Assembly (NCBI GenBank): GCA_002914845.1
Contig: JXTC01000393.1
Coordinates: forward strand, 237,885-301,884
Direction: 5' to 3'
Length of the DNA: 64,000 nt
Source: Trema orientale
Lineage: Eukaryota; Streptophyta; Magnoliopsida; Rosales; Cannabaceae
Shown here: positions 22,641 through 34,965 of the stretch, one piece after another
How the letters are laid out: each line of letters opens with the position of its first letter
Numbering within the stretch: the stretch's first letter is position 1
Program-made: the position numbers and the translations under genes
The notes under the pieces: generated by a model
The model's input: the letters and a program-made list of their open reading frames with translations, nothing else
The model's database searches: none
What the model was told of the DNA's origin: nothing

Positions 22641-23131
22641 CATGTATGTCGTATAGGCTTTATAAGTGCCACGCATGACGGAAGAGCGTGCGTGAAAAGC
22701 ACGCCATGGCGTAACGCAAATTTTACAATCATCAGCCGCTACACAGCACTACACACTCGTCAAAAAGCGGCAACCAAGGGGGCAATTCCGTAATTTAACA
22801 CTATTTCGTCACCGACGACTCGACTCAGACGACGCCACTCTCAAATTTTGTACAGTACCACTCTCCTACTCCCTTTTCTTTCCCTTATTCTCAGATAATA
22901 ATTTCGCACCAAAATCAAAACTAGGGTTTCCGATTTCAATTTCCCCCCCAAATTTACAAATCCCCCAATCAAGAATCAGAATAATAAATTAGGGTTTTAT
23001 TTTTTATTTTTAATTTTTGGAATTGGGCGATCAAGATTCGAGTTGTGAGTGGTTTCATTCAATCATCAATTTCAAATTTTTGGTGAAATTTCGGTTCTTG
23101 GATTGAATTGGATCAGAGCTTAACGAAGCTA

Positions 23132-26100
23132 ATGGATGTGGACGGAGGGGGTAGCAAGCGCGTGTTCCAGCGGCTGACCGGCCCGGGTTCCGGCGACCCA
23201 AAGCACCAGAAGGTCTGCTACCATTGGAGGGCGGGCAAGTGCAATCGCTTCCCTTGTCCCTATCTCCACAGAGAATTGCAGCCCCCGCCTCCGAACGGAA
23301 CGGCGTCGTCGAAGCGGCACCACGCCTTCGCCGCCTCCGCCGCCACAGACGATCACCATTCGGGTCCGCGCCGCGGCCCGAATAATAATAATAACACGTG
23401 GGGTCGAGTCCATGGCAACGCCGGGGGCAATAAGTTTATCAGGAAGACGGAGAAAGTCTGTAATTATTGGATTCAGGGGAACTGTAGCTATGGGGATAAA
23501 TGCAAGTTCATTCATTCGTGGAGTTTGGGGGATAGCTTCTCGTTGTTGACGCAGCTTGAGGGGCATCAGAACGTGAGTTTTTGATGTTTTTTTACCCATT
23601 AATTACTTAAAACTGTTTGGCTTTTGGGGTTTCGGGATTCAAGGTATTGTTTGTGAATAGGTTGTTAGTGGGATTGCGCTGCCATCTGGGTCTGATAAGC
23701 TTTATACGGGGAGCCAAGATGAGACGGTGAGGATATGGGATTGCCAGTCTGGACAGGTTAGTTGTTCTCTTTTATATGCTTTGCCCAGTTCTTTCTTTGG
23801 TTTCAAGAATCAGGGAATACGATAGATAATGCTTAAATACTAAAAGTTCTAAAATTTCGTGTAATAAGGGTTGGTAACTTTGTTAACTTACTGCAATTTG
23901 GCTTGGATGATGAATGGAAATGCTCTTGTTTACTTTTTTAACGTCTTCTTGAGTTCGACTTTTAGTAAGTTCAGAACAATTACAAGGGATTTCCAGCTAG
24001 TCAAGACCATAAAAAGGTTTCCAGCTAGTCAAGACCATAAAAAGGTCACCTTAGAATAGCAAATTTTGTTGGAAAGTATCAGAGTCCGTGAAAAGTAAAA
24101 TATCGGAAGGAATACCTGTTTTGTTAAGTTATTTTAAGTCATTGCTGCTTCTTACAGATGTATGCTGCTTGAATATACGATAATCCAATGCCTACTGATA
24201 ATGATCCTATTTTCGGACTCCTATTTGGGTGGACCACTTTCCTACAATTTACATCCCGATTTTATTAATCCCGTCTTCCAAACCAAATTGAAAGTTGTAT
24301 TGAGGTAGAATGCTGCAGTTTGCATTACTCAAATGGTCTTATATCGTCTTTCTACTATTCTTGGTGTAGATAACGACCAAGTAGCTATATATTTTTGCTT
24401 GCTTGAGAAGAGTTTATTTTCCTTATATCTCTTTAACAAAATAACAATAAGACAAACACACGGTCGCTCTCAAATTTCACAAAAATTAGTAGTAGTGCTA
24501 GTGTCTTATGTACTTGTTTTTTTCTTGCCAGCGAGTGGACAGTAGACAAATTGATTTAGCTGATTTCTCTTTGTTCGTGGGTCTTCATTAAATTAATAAT
24601 ATGTTATTTTATTTTTACAGTGCGCAGCCATGATTAAACTTGGTAGTGAAGTGGGCTGTATGATCAGTGAAGGTCCTTGGATTTTTGTTGGCATTCTAAA
24701 TATGGTGAAGGTAAGGCAGGACAGAAAATCTTGCCTTTTGTTTTCTATCCTGTACATGTGGTCTCTGTTATGTTCCGCTGTATTTATGTAAGTTAGCGGT
24801 AAAAGTTGATTAAAATCCTTACACAGAAGACCTATGATGATAACTTTCAGGCATGGAACACCCAAACTACCATGGAACTGAGTCTTAGTGGGCCGGTGGG
24901 ACAAGTTTATTCCCTGGTTGTGGGTAATGAGTTGCTTTTTGCTGGTACGCAGGTAATTCCTTTTTCACAACGACTTTTCTTCTTGTTACATTTGTGAATA
25001 ATATGTTCATCACTGTTAAAGTCACCATTCACAAGTCTTTTTGAGAATTCTGATTTGCATATTATTACGTGATCTGCCTAATGTTATCTGGTAGGCGTCT
25101 CCCATGATTAAGGAAGTCCTTGCCATCCGTGGACCCTGATAAACATGCTCCTTCTTTCCTTCCTTCCTTTCCATCTTTATATGCATATTTGAAAACCAAA
25201 TTATTTTTCTGTATAAATTAAGAATTTCCTTTGCTGCAGGATGGATCTATTTTGGTGTGGAAATTTAACGCAGCTGCCAATTGCTTTGAACCAGTTACAT
25301 CACTTAAGGGTCACTCTCTCCCAGTCATTTCATTAGTAGTTGGGGCTAACAGGCTCTACTCTGGTTCTATGGACAATTCTATAAAGGTAGGTTAGTTGTA
25401 GTATTATTAGTATTCTGTAAAATCATTAACTCATTCCATTGATTAGGTCCTGTTTAACATTTATGTCATCCTTTGTTTATTTCTTTTTTTTTTTTCTTTC
25501 AGGTTTGGAGCCTTGAAACATTGCAGTGTTTACAGACACTGACAGAGCATAATTCAGTTGTAATGTCTGTTCTTTGCTGGGATCAGTTTCTTCTATCATG
25601 TTCTATAGACCAAACAATAAAGGTTTGTTTTTACTTTATGGCGTAATTATGTATCTTTTCAGATCAGACCGTGTAATGATGTCTGTATGTATGATGCGCT
25701 GGTTTTATGTACTTATTTCTTTTCCCTTCTTTCTTTGGCAGGTGTGGGTTGCTACACAAAATGGCGGCTTGGAAGTAACATATACCCACAATGAAGAGCA
25801 TGTGAGATTCTTTTAATTCTTTTTCGGGGAGAGTGTTATGGTCATATCATTTTGCTTTGTCATATATATTGCATTTTATATATAAGTTGGTAAATCAGGT
25901 TAGAAATAATGTTTGTTGTTGAGGCAACTTTGGGGGTTTGTATATAAGTGTGACAGAACTTGTGAGAGTTCAGCTATAGCCTATAAGATAATATCATGGT
26001 CGAAAGAAATGGATTTTCTGGGTGATAACTGCAGACAATTCAGCAGTGTAGATTTCATGGAGATATGAAGCATCCAGTTTCACAGTAGTTCCTCTATATC

Positions 26101-26604
26101 CTGTTGCAGGGTGTGCTTGCTCTCTGTGGAATGCATGATTCGGAAGGCAAACCAGTGTTGCTATGTTCTTGCAATGACAACACCGTCCGCCTCTATGATC
26201 TGCCATCGTGAGTTTTCATTTTCAACATGATTGATGCTATACTTGCTAATTTCGTGTACCAAATTTCAGATGTGAAATGACATGATTGCTTGGAAAATAT
26301 CAGATACTATGCCACATAAGTGGGATTCAAATATTAGTGGGAAAGTTTTAGTTATGTAGTGCTACTCTTATGGTTTGGAAATCAACCTTTCTTTTTTCCT
26401 TTTGAAATTTCTGTGATTGTTCTAATTCTTTTGTCCATTCTATTCTGATGTCTCAGATTTTCCGAGAGGGGAAAAATTTTCTCAAAACAGGAGGTACGGT
26501 CGATTCAGGTAGGCCCTGGAGGCCTTTTTTTCACGGGTGATGGAACAGGTCAAGTGAGAGTATGGAAATGGAACACGTTAGCAGAACCAGCTTCCACTGC
26601 CTGA
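23132..26604 (+). CDS. ZFWD1: CCCH zinc-finger and WD40-repeat protein, ZFWD1 type
   Basis: Nine exons: 23132-23572, 23661-23756, 24621-24710, 24851-24952, 25240-25386, 25503-25622, 25742-25801, 26110-26207, 26457-26604; 433 aa (Arabidopsis ZFWD1, At4g25440, is about 430). The frame is open a little upstream to a TTG at 23108, but the first ATG is 23132 (MDVDGGGSKRV). Exon 1 encodes two CCCH fingers: C-x7-C-x4-C-x3-H in VCYHWRAGKCNRFPCPYLH and C-x7-C-x5-C-x3-H in VCNYWIQGNCSYGDKCKFIH, joined by a Gly/Asn-rich linker. The remaining exons encode WD40 blades ending in phrases like TVRIWD, SILVWKF, SIKVWSL, TIKVWVA, TVRLYDL and QVRVWKW. CCCH fingers usually bind RNA and the WD40 propeller binds protein partners; the biological role of the ZFWD family is not well defined. 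All introns are GT-AG. Confidence 0.95.
23990..24045. repeat. Exact 28-bp tandem duplication in ZFWD1 intron 2
   Basis: Bases 23990-24017 (starting TTTCCAGCTAGTC) are repeated exactly at 24018-24045. A recent slippage or repair duplication, away from the splice sites. Confidence 0.95.
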
Positions 26605-29600
26605 TAGGACATTATATTGGGAGGGCATTATGTACCTTGATTTATTGTTCGAGTTTTTTATCCCCCTTTCCTAGGATCCTTTGTAACGTCTAGGTTGCAT
26701 AAGGAGTAATATTTTTTTCTTCACCTCTGGTTTGGGATTGGATTATGAGTCGAGGAGTTTTTTTGGTTTTTGAAGAGGTAGAGTTTAGTGCCATCTACTT
26801 GTGCCATGATTATAGAGAAGGATCTTGGTCCCATGATGAAAGCTGTAACTTCCAGACAATTCATCATAAAGGTAGAGCTGATATAGCCTTGTATCCTTAC
26901 TGTTCGCTGCAGATTACAAGTCTGTTGTGGATCCAAGTTACTGGTAGACATTGTTCGTTAGAGAGTGAGAGCTAATTGCTTTAGATTGTGACATTACTTC
27001 AAGAATTTGACAGCGATTTGATGCTACAGAATGAGTAGTAGAGAATAAATAACAGAAGAGAACGGAAACAAGTAAGGCTTCTTTATTGCACAATAGGAAA
27101 ATACATGTAATTGGGCATTCGAGAGGTCCAAACATTCACCACTAACTACTGAACTGCCCCCAGCAAGCCCCTAAAGCACAACTTATAAGCACTCTCATTC
27201 ACTAGCTAATCAAGATTACAACTAACTAACTGACCCTTGCACAATTGTCACTAGCACTTACTAACTGGGTAACAATCTACAGCCAACTAACTAATCATAA
27301 CAACCAGCCCATAAATGGGGACTTATCAGAATTCTCAGCCAAAAAGAAATAAAGACAAGAAAAGAAAAGAGTCTCCTCATGTTTCAATATGTTTTACGTC
27401 AATTTGCTGATCGGTGATTGCTGACTGAATATTCAACCGTTTTTGGCTATTCCATAGGGTTAATATCAGTTCTTTTAATGTATATAGGCCGTGTCTATAG
27501 TTCCACTAGTGGGTACTTGTGTTTCAAACAACAAGCAGAGTGGCACGTTTTTTGGTGCTCATGTTCCTTGGAAAATGCTTTTCGTTCTATTTTTTTACCC
27601 GATATTTTTACTTGAAGAATTTTTTTTTTTTTTTTTTTTTCTGAAATGGACTTGAAGAAAATTTTACTAGTAAGAGTTTTATGATTTTTGGAAATTTTAC
27701 TACCAAGAGTTTTATAATTTTTGGGATTCTACACATATATTTCGGTTATCTTATCTTAATTTTGTTTTCTCTATATAAAGGATATTAGTGTGCTGGGTTG
27801 TGCTAGGTTTGGGTAAGTGAGATTAGTGAGAATTTGCAGAGTTTGAAAGAAGTACGAGAATTACCCAAGTTGAGGGTGAATCACATTAATTTGTATGTTC
27901 TTGCCCATTTTTATTCTTTGTTTTATTGCTCTTGATTGTAAAATATCAGGCGCATTAATCCTCAACAAACATCATTATCGTCCCGATCTTAACTGCACCT
28001 CTATTGATTGAGATTTGAATAATACGACCACCAATACCAGCTGTTTCAACTAAGATCGAACATGTTCGATCGCTTTTTACGGCTATGCTATCTTTATTTT
28101 TTGAGGGATCGAGTTAAGCGTAATTTTGAAATTCCAAATTTTTCACTAAATGAAAAATTACAATTTCGTAAATGATGAAGTAACATCATGTGCTCAAATC
28201 TACGTGATAACATAACAACAAACATAGGTTGAGCATTTCTAAAGTTCTATTTTCTTGGATTATATTATTAAAGAGTTTATTAAATGAATATTTAAATTAA
28301 ATCAGTCAATTAACTCGGTAAGAGGTGCTAATGGGTTATTCTAACACTTTCTTATGTTATCAAAGATGAGGAGTGAAACTTTGTATAAACAATTTCATTA
28401 CAATTTTTTTTTCTCCATTGTATGTGGGACTAATTTTCACTAGTAACAACAAAGAGAATAACACAAAGTGGATAAGGTTCATAACAAAACCAATCTCATG
28501 TCTCTTGTATTTTGGGATTTACACAACATATACCACATTTGTTACAATTAGCCAAGAAAATGAGGTGATTGGTATCTTTCTATGCTTTGTTCTGTTACAT
28601 TACAATTAGAAAACAAATGAGTCTGCATCTTTCTCAGATACGTGTTCATCATAGTGTTCATCATAGTTTCTTTTGTATTTGAAATTATTTCGAGTAGTAA
28701 TAAATTAAAGAACATAAACAAAAGTAAACACGCTGGTATAAATTGCCATCATTTTTCTAGAGTTACTGTGTTATAAAAAGTCCAACAATAAAATTATAAA
28801 AGTCACTAAATAATTGGGTGAAACTATAGAGGTTGACCTAAGAGTCAGAGACAAGTATTGGATTTCGTTCCTCCAATAATTTTTCAAGCTTTATAGAGTT
28901 GATAACAAACCAATCTCCACAGCCTTCCCCCAAAGAAGTTTACTGGGGAGAATGCAAGAACGAGACTACAAGCTAAGGTACTGATTAATCTGCAAAAAAT
29001 TGAACCCAAAAAGACAAAAAGAATTGAAGCACTAACGATTAAAATGCTTTTAAAAGTACCGAGTTTGTCTAAAGACTAGGCAGGTATCCATCACATAAAC
29101 AACAAACAAAACATTGTCAGATTATTTATTAAAATGTCATAGTAGGTCATATATAGCATCCTCAAGATAAGGAACACATTAACATAGCAAATATCAAAGC
29201 CATAACTGCAGCAAGATTCAACAATGAAGCTTTGAAATCTACATGATGACACAATGTCTATTACGATTAAGAAATAAGTTCTTGCATGTTGTTCAATGAA
29301 TTGAAGTCATAGATTATGTGTTTATCTGTCGTATGTTTTGCAATCCTGGATGTATAAAATGGCTGCCAATGAGCACATTTTAGATGGCAGGAGAGGTAGA
29401 CAAAGTAAAAGCTTGCAGTCCAAGAAAAGTGCACCTTCCTCTAGCAGAAGTGCAGTTCCTCTACTACATATCTTGAGTTCTTTAAAACAAAAATTGCAGT
29501 ACACTAGGGCCATATGTACTAATCCGCAGAGGGAATATAGGAATTGAAGCAAAGAAAAAAAAAAAAAAGTCGAAAAAGAATAGAGGGTAATAAGAAACAA

Positions 29601-30601
29601 TGAACGAGAGAAACTAGGATTCCCTCTTCTTCATTCAAATTGGTATTTATTCCATTATGATTAGTAAACATGTCCTAGATACGTAACGCAAAATACAATA
29701 ACAGTAAAGTTCCATTTGAGGATGAGTGAGTATGGTTAGGCCTAGTAAGAGTTCATGTAAAGTAATTATGAGTACTCAAGTACAACATTAAACTTTCTAT
29801 TCTTCAATCTCTCTACTTTCTTTTCTTTTTAATTGTATCTGCCGATTTTCGTTCATTTTCTGAACTGGGTAGTTTCAATTATAAATTTGTGCTAATTTTC
29901 GAGGATCAACTATTGTGGTCAAGGGTATAGTTTTTTTCTTTTTTTTTTTCCGTCTGTTTGAACATGGGCGTTCAATTGGCTGATCTTCCAATTTGGATAT
30001 TTGTCACTACTCAAGTACGCTTTGAACCTCCTGCTAAAACTTGACGCAATTATTAGTGAAGATTATCACCTAAATATCAAGTCCTATTAAGGAAAAGCTT
30101 TTTTTTTTTTTTTAAGATTTCCTGTTCATTACATGGAATAAAAGAAATTAAGTGTGCGATATCCAGTGGTTATAGTCATTAATAAGTATTAAACATAAAT
30201 ACAGAGTACAAGAGTTACAATGCAACACCAAAATTTTTCGAGATGGAAGTCACTTTCCCCGAAGTAGAAGAAATTAGGACGAGTACGTAGACGAACTTGA
30301 AACCACCAAAAAAAAAGGGAAAAAAAAAAAAAAGAAAACTTTTTGTAAATTGCAGACTTTAAACCAAATTTAGATCGATTTAGGCAAAGGTTTTATTCTA
30401 AAACAATTGGATTATTGGGATCAGTACACAAAGTTCTTTCTCAAACTACTTGGATAATCAACATAACTTCTCCATCACTCATTGATTTCTATCCAAAATA
30501 TATTTTATAGGATCATAAGAGCATCCTACATCTTTGATATATCTTCAAATTCTTATTTGTTTCTTCAAGTAAAACATGTATAGTAGTAGTTGTAGTTCAA
30601 G
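26605..30601. other. Intergenic spacer between ZFWD1 and the class I sorbitol dehydrogenase
   Basis: The first ~300 bp probably include the ZFWD1 3' UTR. The rest is AT-rich with poly-T runs (27621-27640), a short near-duplicate pair at about 27658-27724 (ttttactanyaagagttttat), and poly-A runs at 29560 and 30310. Stretches at 27050-27320 and 27780-28060 are less AT-rich and could be decayed LTR pieces, but I see no domains or ends. No gene supported. Confidence 0.45.
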
Positions 30602-33008
30602 CTACATATTAAACATGACCTTTATGGCACTGCCTCCACGAGCACTAGTCTCAAAAGCTTCTTCCACCTCTCTCTGAGAAAATCCGAATCGGTGAGTTAT
30701 AAGGGGCTTCACATCAATCTTACCACTCCTCAGCAACTCAAGGCATAGTGGCCATGTGTTCTTGTACCGGAAGATGCCAATTACATCAACCTCCCTGTAA
30801 TAACAATTAGAAACCAAGAAACATTACATTACAGGGTGGACTTGAATAATATATACTTCCACATTATAATAAATCAGTTTCTCCTAATCGTTCTATAATA
30901 AACTTCTCCTTTTCTATTCCCATACATTAAATACTTTTTCAGAGTTTCTACAACTCAATCGAACATCTAATAATATTTTCTATGTGGCTCATGAGCTATC
31001 CCATAATCAAGTACAAAAAGCTGCTTAATTATACTAAATCTTCAGACAAAATGCCATTATTCCAAGAACTCAAAACTTATTTTCATCCATAGTGAACCTC
31101 AGCTAGCTTTCAATCATCTATGATTCTATACCTTGCAGCAGCTGGAGTGAGTGGCACAGTCATCTCACTGTGACCCATTCCCACAAGGCACACTTTGCCG
31201 CCTGCACGAGTGGCACTTAGGGCTGTTGACATGGTTTTGTTGAAGCCTGCACAGTCGAAGCTAACATCCACTACACCTCCCATGGCCTTATATATCTGAA
31301 CCACTTCTTCGGCTACATCCTGAAAGATAGAGAAACCAAAAACGAGGACACAGAAGAATGAAAAAAGGCAATGTTCAAAAAAGGGGGGAAAAAAAAAATT
31401 TAAAGAGCAACCAATGCTTCATAAGAGTTGAAGCACCTGGTATGGTGGAGACTGATAAATCTGTTAAAGTGGAGACTGATAAATCTGTTAAAGATGACAT
31501 CTTCGATGGAAATTTTGGTACATTGTTCACATATAAAATAGTGTTATAAAACCATACTTATGATGTGAAGCAAAGTAAAGAGACCTGAACATTTGTTGAA
31601 ACTTTGACAGTATCATCTGCACCAAGATCCTTGGCAACTGATAAACGGTGGTCATCCACATCGACAATGACAATTCTGGGAGCCCCAAAAGCACGAGCAG
31701 CCAGCATCGTAACGAGGCCAATCGGTCCAGCTCCCATGATCAGAACATTTGTTTCAGGACCAATATTGGCTCTGCGGCAAGCATGGACTCCCACACTTAA
31801 GGGCTCACACATTGCCCCTTCCTCCAAACTCACATTCTCCGGCAGCTTAAAACAAAGGTCCGCAGGATGCACTACCTTTCATATGACAAAGCAGAAAATC
31901 TCAATAACATGAAATATACACATACAAAAGTGCTCAATGGATGTCAGAAGCAGTTTGAGTCACTGATGCCTAATAACACAGAGTTAATCTATTTTGAAAT
32001 ACAGCACAATTTCGGTCAAGCAATTAATTTTACTCTTAAAGCTTAAACTCTAAACCAAGTAATTAATTCTTTCCAATGACGCAGATCTTATTTTTACCTG
32101 ATTGGCAAGAGAACCATGAACAGGTGGAGTAGCAAAAAACTTCATCTCAGGGCAAAGATTGTATCGACCATCTTTGCAAAGGTCACACCTCCAGCAACTG
32201 ATTCCGGGCTCAAGTGCCACACGGTCACCTGCCACAAGGGTCTTCACTTCACTCCCAACCTCCTCTACTATCCCGGCGCACTCATGGCCGATCACCATAG
32301 GCTCTTTAACAATGAAATCTGCACATCTCAGGGTCTGAAAAAACATGTAAAGCATTTCAAGCACAGAATAAAATAAACAATATTGGATTAAATGGTATGT
32401 GAGTACCCATTTTTTTCCATCCCAAGCTATGTATTGTACTTTTGTTTAATGAGAAATGGAAGAAAACTTGTAACCCAACTCAACTTGGCTAACTAAGAAG
32501 CTATTTAAAGACTTCACATACACAATAAGCTTTGATTTCTTTCTCTACTCATCAAATCATCAAAAACATAAGATAAAGAAAATGGGATACTAACAGCTAT
32601 AAAAGGGTTTTACCTTGAGGTAGTGAACATCGCTACCACATATCCCAACAGCTTTCATCCTTACTCTAACATCATGAGGTCCTAAAATATAAACAAAAAT
32701 TTAAAAAAAGCAAAAAGATTACTATAAAAGGCCACAAAAGGGGAAATAAAATGAATTGGAAGATTAGGAAAAGGGGGTTGAGATTTTAAAAAAAAGAGAG
32801 AGAGAGAGAGAAAGAAAAAAGTTGAAAAGCCATTGAAAGAGATTAATAAAATCATGATTTTTCATTGAAAGGATAAGCATTAAAAATGACCAAGGGGTGG
32901 GAGTTTGAAAGGTTGAATTTTGAGAGTGTTGACACCAAGAAGCCATGCAGCCATGTTCTCTTCTTCACCATCTTTGACTTCCCCTTGACACATTCCTCCC
33001 TTACCCAT
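30602..33008 (-). CDS. SDH: NAD-dependent sorbitol dehydrogenase, class I
   Basis: Six coding exons on the - strand: 33008-32891, 32681-32614, 32334-32098, 31875-31585, 31319-31132, 30794-30602, giving 364 aa, the same length I recall for Arabidopsis SDH (At5g51970). Zinc-containing medium-chain dehydrogenase that oxidises sorbitol to fructose with NAD. Visible elements: catalytic-zinc ligands in [11 protein letters not shown] and GHE, the four structural-zinc cysteines in [15 protein letters not shown], the EPLSVGVHA helix, and the nucleotide fold GAGPIGLV followed by VDVDD. Residues around the active site ([20 protein letters not shown]) are those of the ubiquitous class I enzymes. All introns are GT-AG; exon lengths after exon 1 (68, 237, 291, 188, 193) are identical to the neighbouring paralogue. 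It is head-to-head with that paralogue across a 1.96-kb spacer. No signal peptide, so presumably cytosolic. Confidence 0.96.
31445..31492. repeat. Exact 24-bp tandem duplication in SDH intron 4
   Basis: Bases 31445-31468 (starting GTGGAGACTGATAAATC) are repeated exactly at 31469-31492, between the exons ending at 31585 and 31319 of the class I SDH gene. Confidence 0.95.
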
Positions 33009-34143
33009 CTTCCTAACTCTCTCTTTCTCTTTCTGTTTTAGCTGTTTTTGACTAAAACTCTATGAAGATGAAGAGGAAATAAAAATGGCAAGTGGGACTG
33101 TGGGAACTCGGAACTGAGAATGAAGGACAGGTACACATAGTGGATAAGCATAAGCATACTATATCGTCCCTTGTTTTTTGAAAAAAAAAAATAATAATAA
33201 AAATTTGGGCAATTAACACGGTTGCACTGTTTTTGTTTCCATAATAGAAATGATTCTGGATATTAATACGTTATAAGGAATTAATGTGATAATTATTTAT
33301 GACCACTTGAACACGTAAATATTTTATTTATTTCTCATTTATAGAGGTCTTTCTTTATGTAGATGTTTTATTTTATTTTGCTTTTGTGTCAGGACTCAGG
33401 AGAGACCATAAAAAAAAAAAGAGCAATGCTTTGGCTCTCTTGTGGTGCTCTGGATTTTGTGATTTATTTATCTAATTAATGTGTGGTTTATTTATTCACA
33501 GCGCAAAGCTGTCATGTATGAAAGAAAAAATCTACGGTCAGGGAAGAGTCAAATGACACTTCCCTACCATTATTCAATTTCACTAATTATTTGGAAAAAT
33601 CAGTGCCTCCACGTGTGAGGTCCATCTTGCAGGTGCTGAGCTCTAATGGAGAGCTTTATATGGTTTGTACCTCCTTCCTTTGTTCAAGTACCATAAATTA
33701 TCCATATGGTGTTTGGGCTTAACTGGAAACGCTCAGCACTCTTCTTTAATATAATAGTCCGACTTTTATTTTTTTTTTCCCTAAAAGAAAAATTTTTCCC
33801 TAAAAGAAAAATGGTAAAATAATACAGAAATAACCTAAATATATCACTTAAAGAAAGTCTTACTTTAAAAATCAAGTAAAAACATAAGAAACAATAGCAT
33901 TTGTCATACAAGAAAAAAAAAAGGGGGGTGGATGTTTTTGTTTTTATATACATCAAAAAGTATAAATAAACGGAGGAATTTGTTTTCTTTTTTTTTTTTT
34001 TAAATGTATTATCAACTATACATTCTGTTCAAAGTAATATAACAATATCCCATCATGCACTGAATCTGCCAATTTTTTAGTCTAATTTTTCAAGAAAAAA
34101 CAAATTACTTCCTATTTTTTATATAAAATATGTAACATTTTTT

Positions 34144-34522
34144 TGTCGTTTTGTTAGTTTATTGTCTCTTCGTGGTTTTAGATGTCGTCTTTTGAGGGTG
34201 CTGCGCTGTCATCTCTAAGACTAGCAAGTAAAACTACAAAGATACCCGATGGTGAAAACTGAAACGTCCAAGTCTCTCCCTCTTGTCGTTTCTTTTCTTT
34301 CGGCTGTGGAATGCCTGTCGTTTCTATTAGTTGATGTTGTCGGTTTTCTGTTTAGTGTCGTTTCCAGTGGGTATTTTTTATCTTCACAGTTGTTTTAAAT
34401 TATTGTCGTTTATTAAGAATGATGTCGTTTCTGAAACATTTTGCCCTTTTTTTTCGCTCAATAAACAAAGATAACCGGCCAAAACGGACCATGCTCCGTG
34501 ACAAAGAGCTGAACTGTGTCGT
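34144..34522 (+). repeat. Cluster of seven TGTCGTT motifs
   Basis: TGTCGTT occurs at 34144, 34284, 34316, 34356, 34404, 34423 and 34516, all on the + strand; four of these extend to TGTCGTTTC. Two near variants lie at 34183 (TGTCGTC) and 34338 (TGTCGGT). Spacing is irregular (19 to 140 bases), so a simple tandem repeat does not explain it. The same 9-mer occurs upstream of ABCB28 at 3385. Confidence 0.85.
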
Positions 34523-34896
34523 TCTTATCTCATGTAGCTTTTTCATTAAAGAATTGGAAAAAAAAAATAATTAATAGGAAAATTAACAACTCATTAGAAA
34601 CATGTTAAAACTCGGAATAAATCTTGGTCATAAACTTAAATTGATTCGTAACTACCCTCACTTAAAAGTTCAATCCTCCCAATTGAAAAAAAGAAAATCA
34701 GAATAAACTAAAATTGCAATAATAATCATGGAATATGGATGCAGATAAAGGCTTGCAAGAACTGTAACTACGTAGGATTTTTATTTTTTTTATTTTTAAG
34801 TGCTTTAGGAAATACAGGTGAACAATGGACTTTGGATAAGACAATGATATAGTAACAGTGGGGTCCAGAAAATGACGTTTGGCTGGTGGGCATCAA

Positions 34897-34903
34897 TATA
34901 TAA
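34897..34903 (+). promoter_or_regulatory. Candidate TATA box of the class II SDH gene
   Basis: TATATAA lies 69 bases before the ATG at 34966, a suitable distance for a short 5' leader. Confidence 0.5.
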
Positions 34904-34965
34904 TTCACACAAAAGTGGCACATGAGAAGCATAAGCTGACAGTGGAGAAAAAGCAAGCGAGAGAG

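Larger units (their letters stand above)
33009..34965. promoter_or_regulatory. Bidirectional intergenic region of the SDH pair
   Basis: This 1,957-bp spacer separates the two start codons and must carry both promoters. It has poly-A and poly-T runs and no reading frame of note. The part 34144-34522 carries a cluster of TGTCGTT motifs, annotated separately. Confidence 0.6.

Noticed and set aside
23129..23599. 156-codon - strand open frame opposite ZFWD1 exon 1
   Set aside because: It mirrors the GC-rich CCCH exon; the + strand has both zinc fingers and a matching WD40 continuation.
31604..31912. + strand open frame within the class I SDH gene
   Set aside because: Antisense shadow of SDH exon 4, which has clear dehydrogenase motifs.
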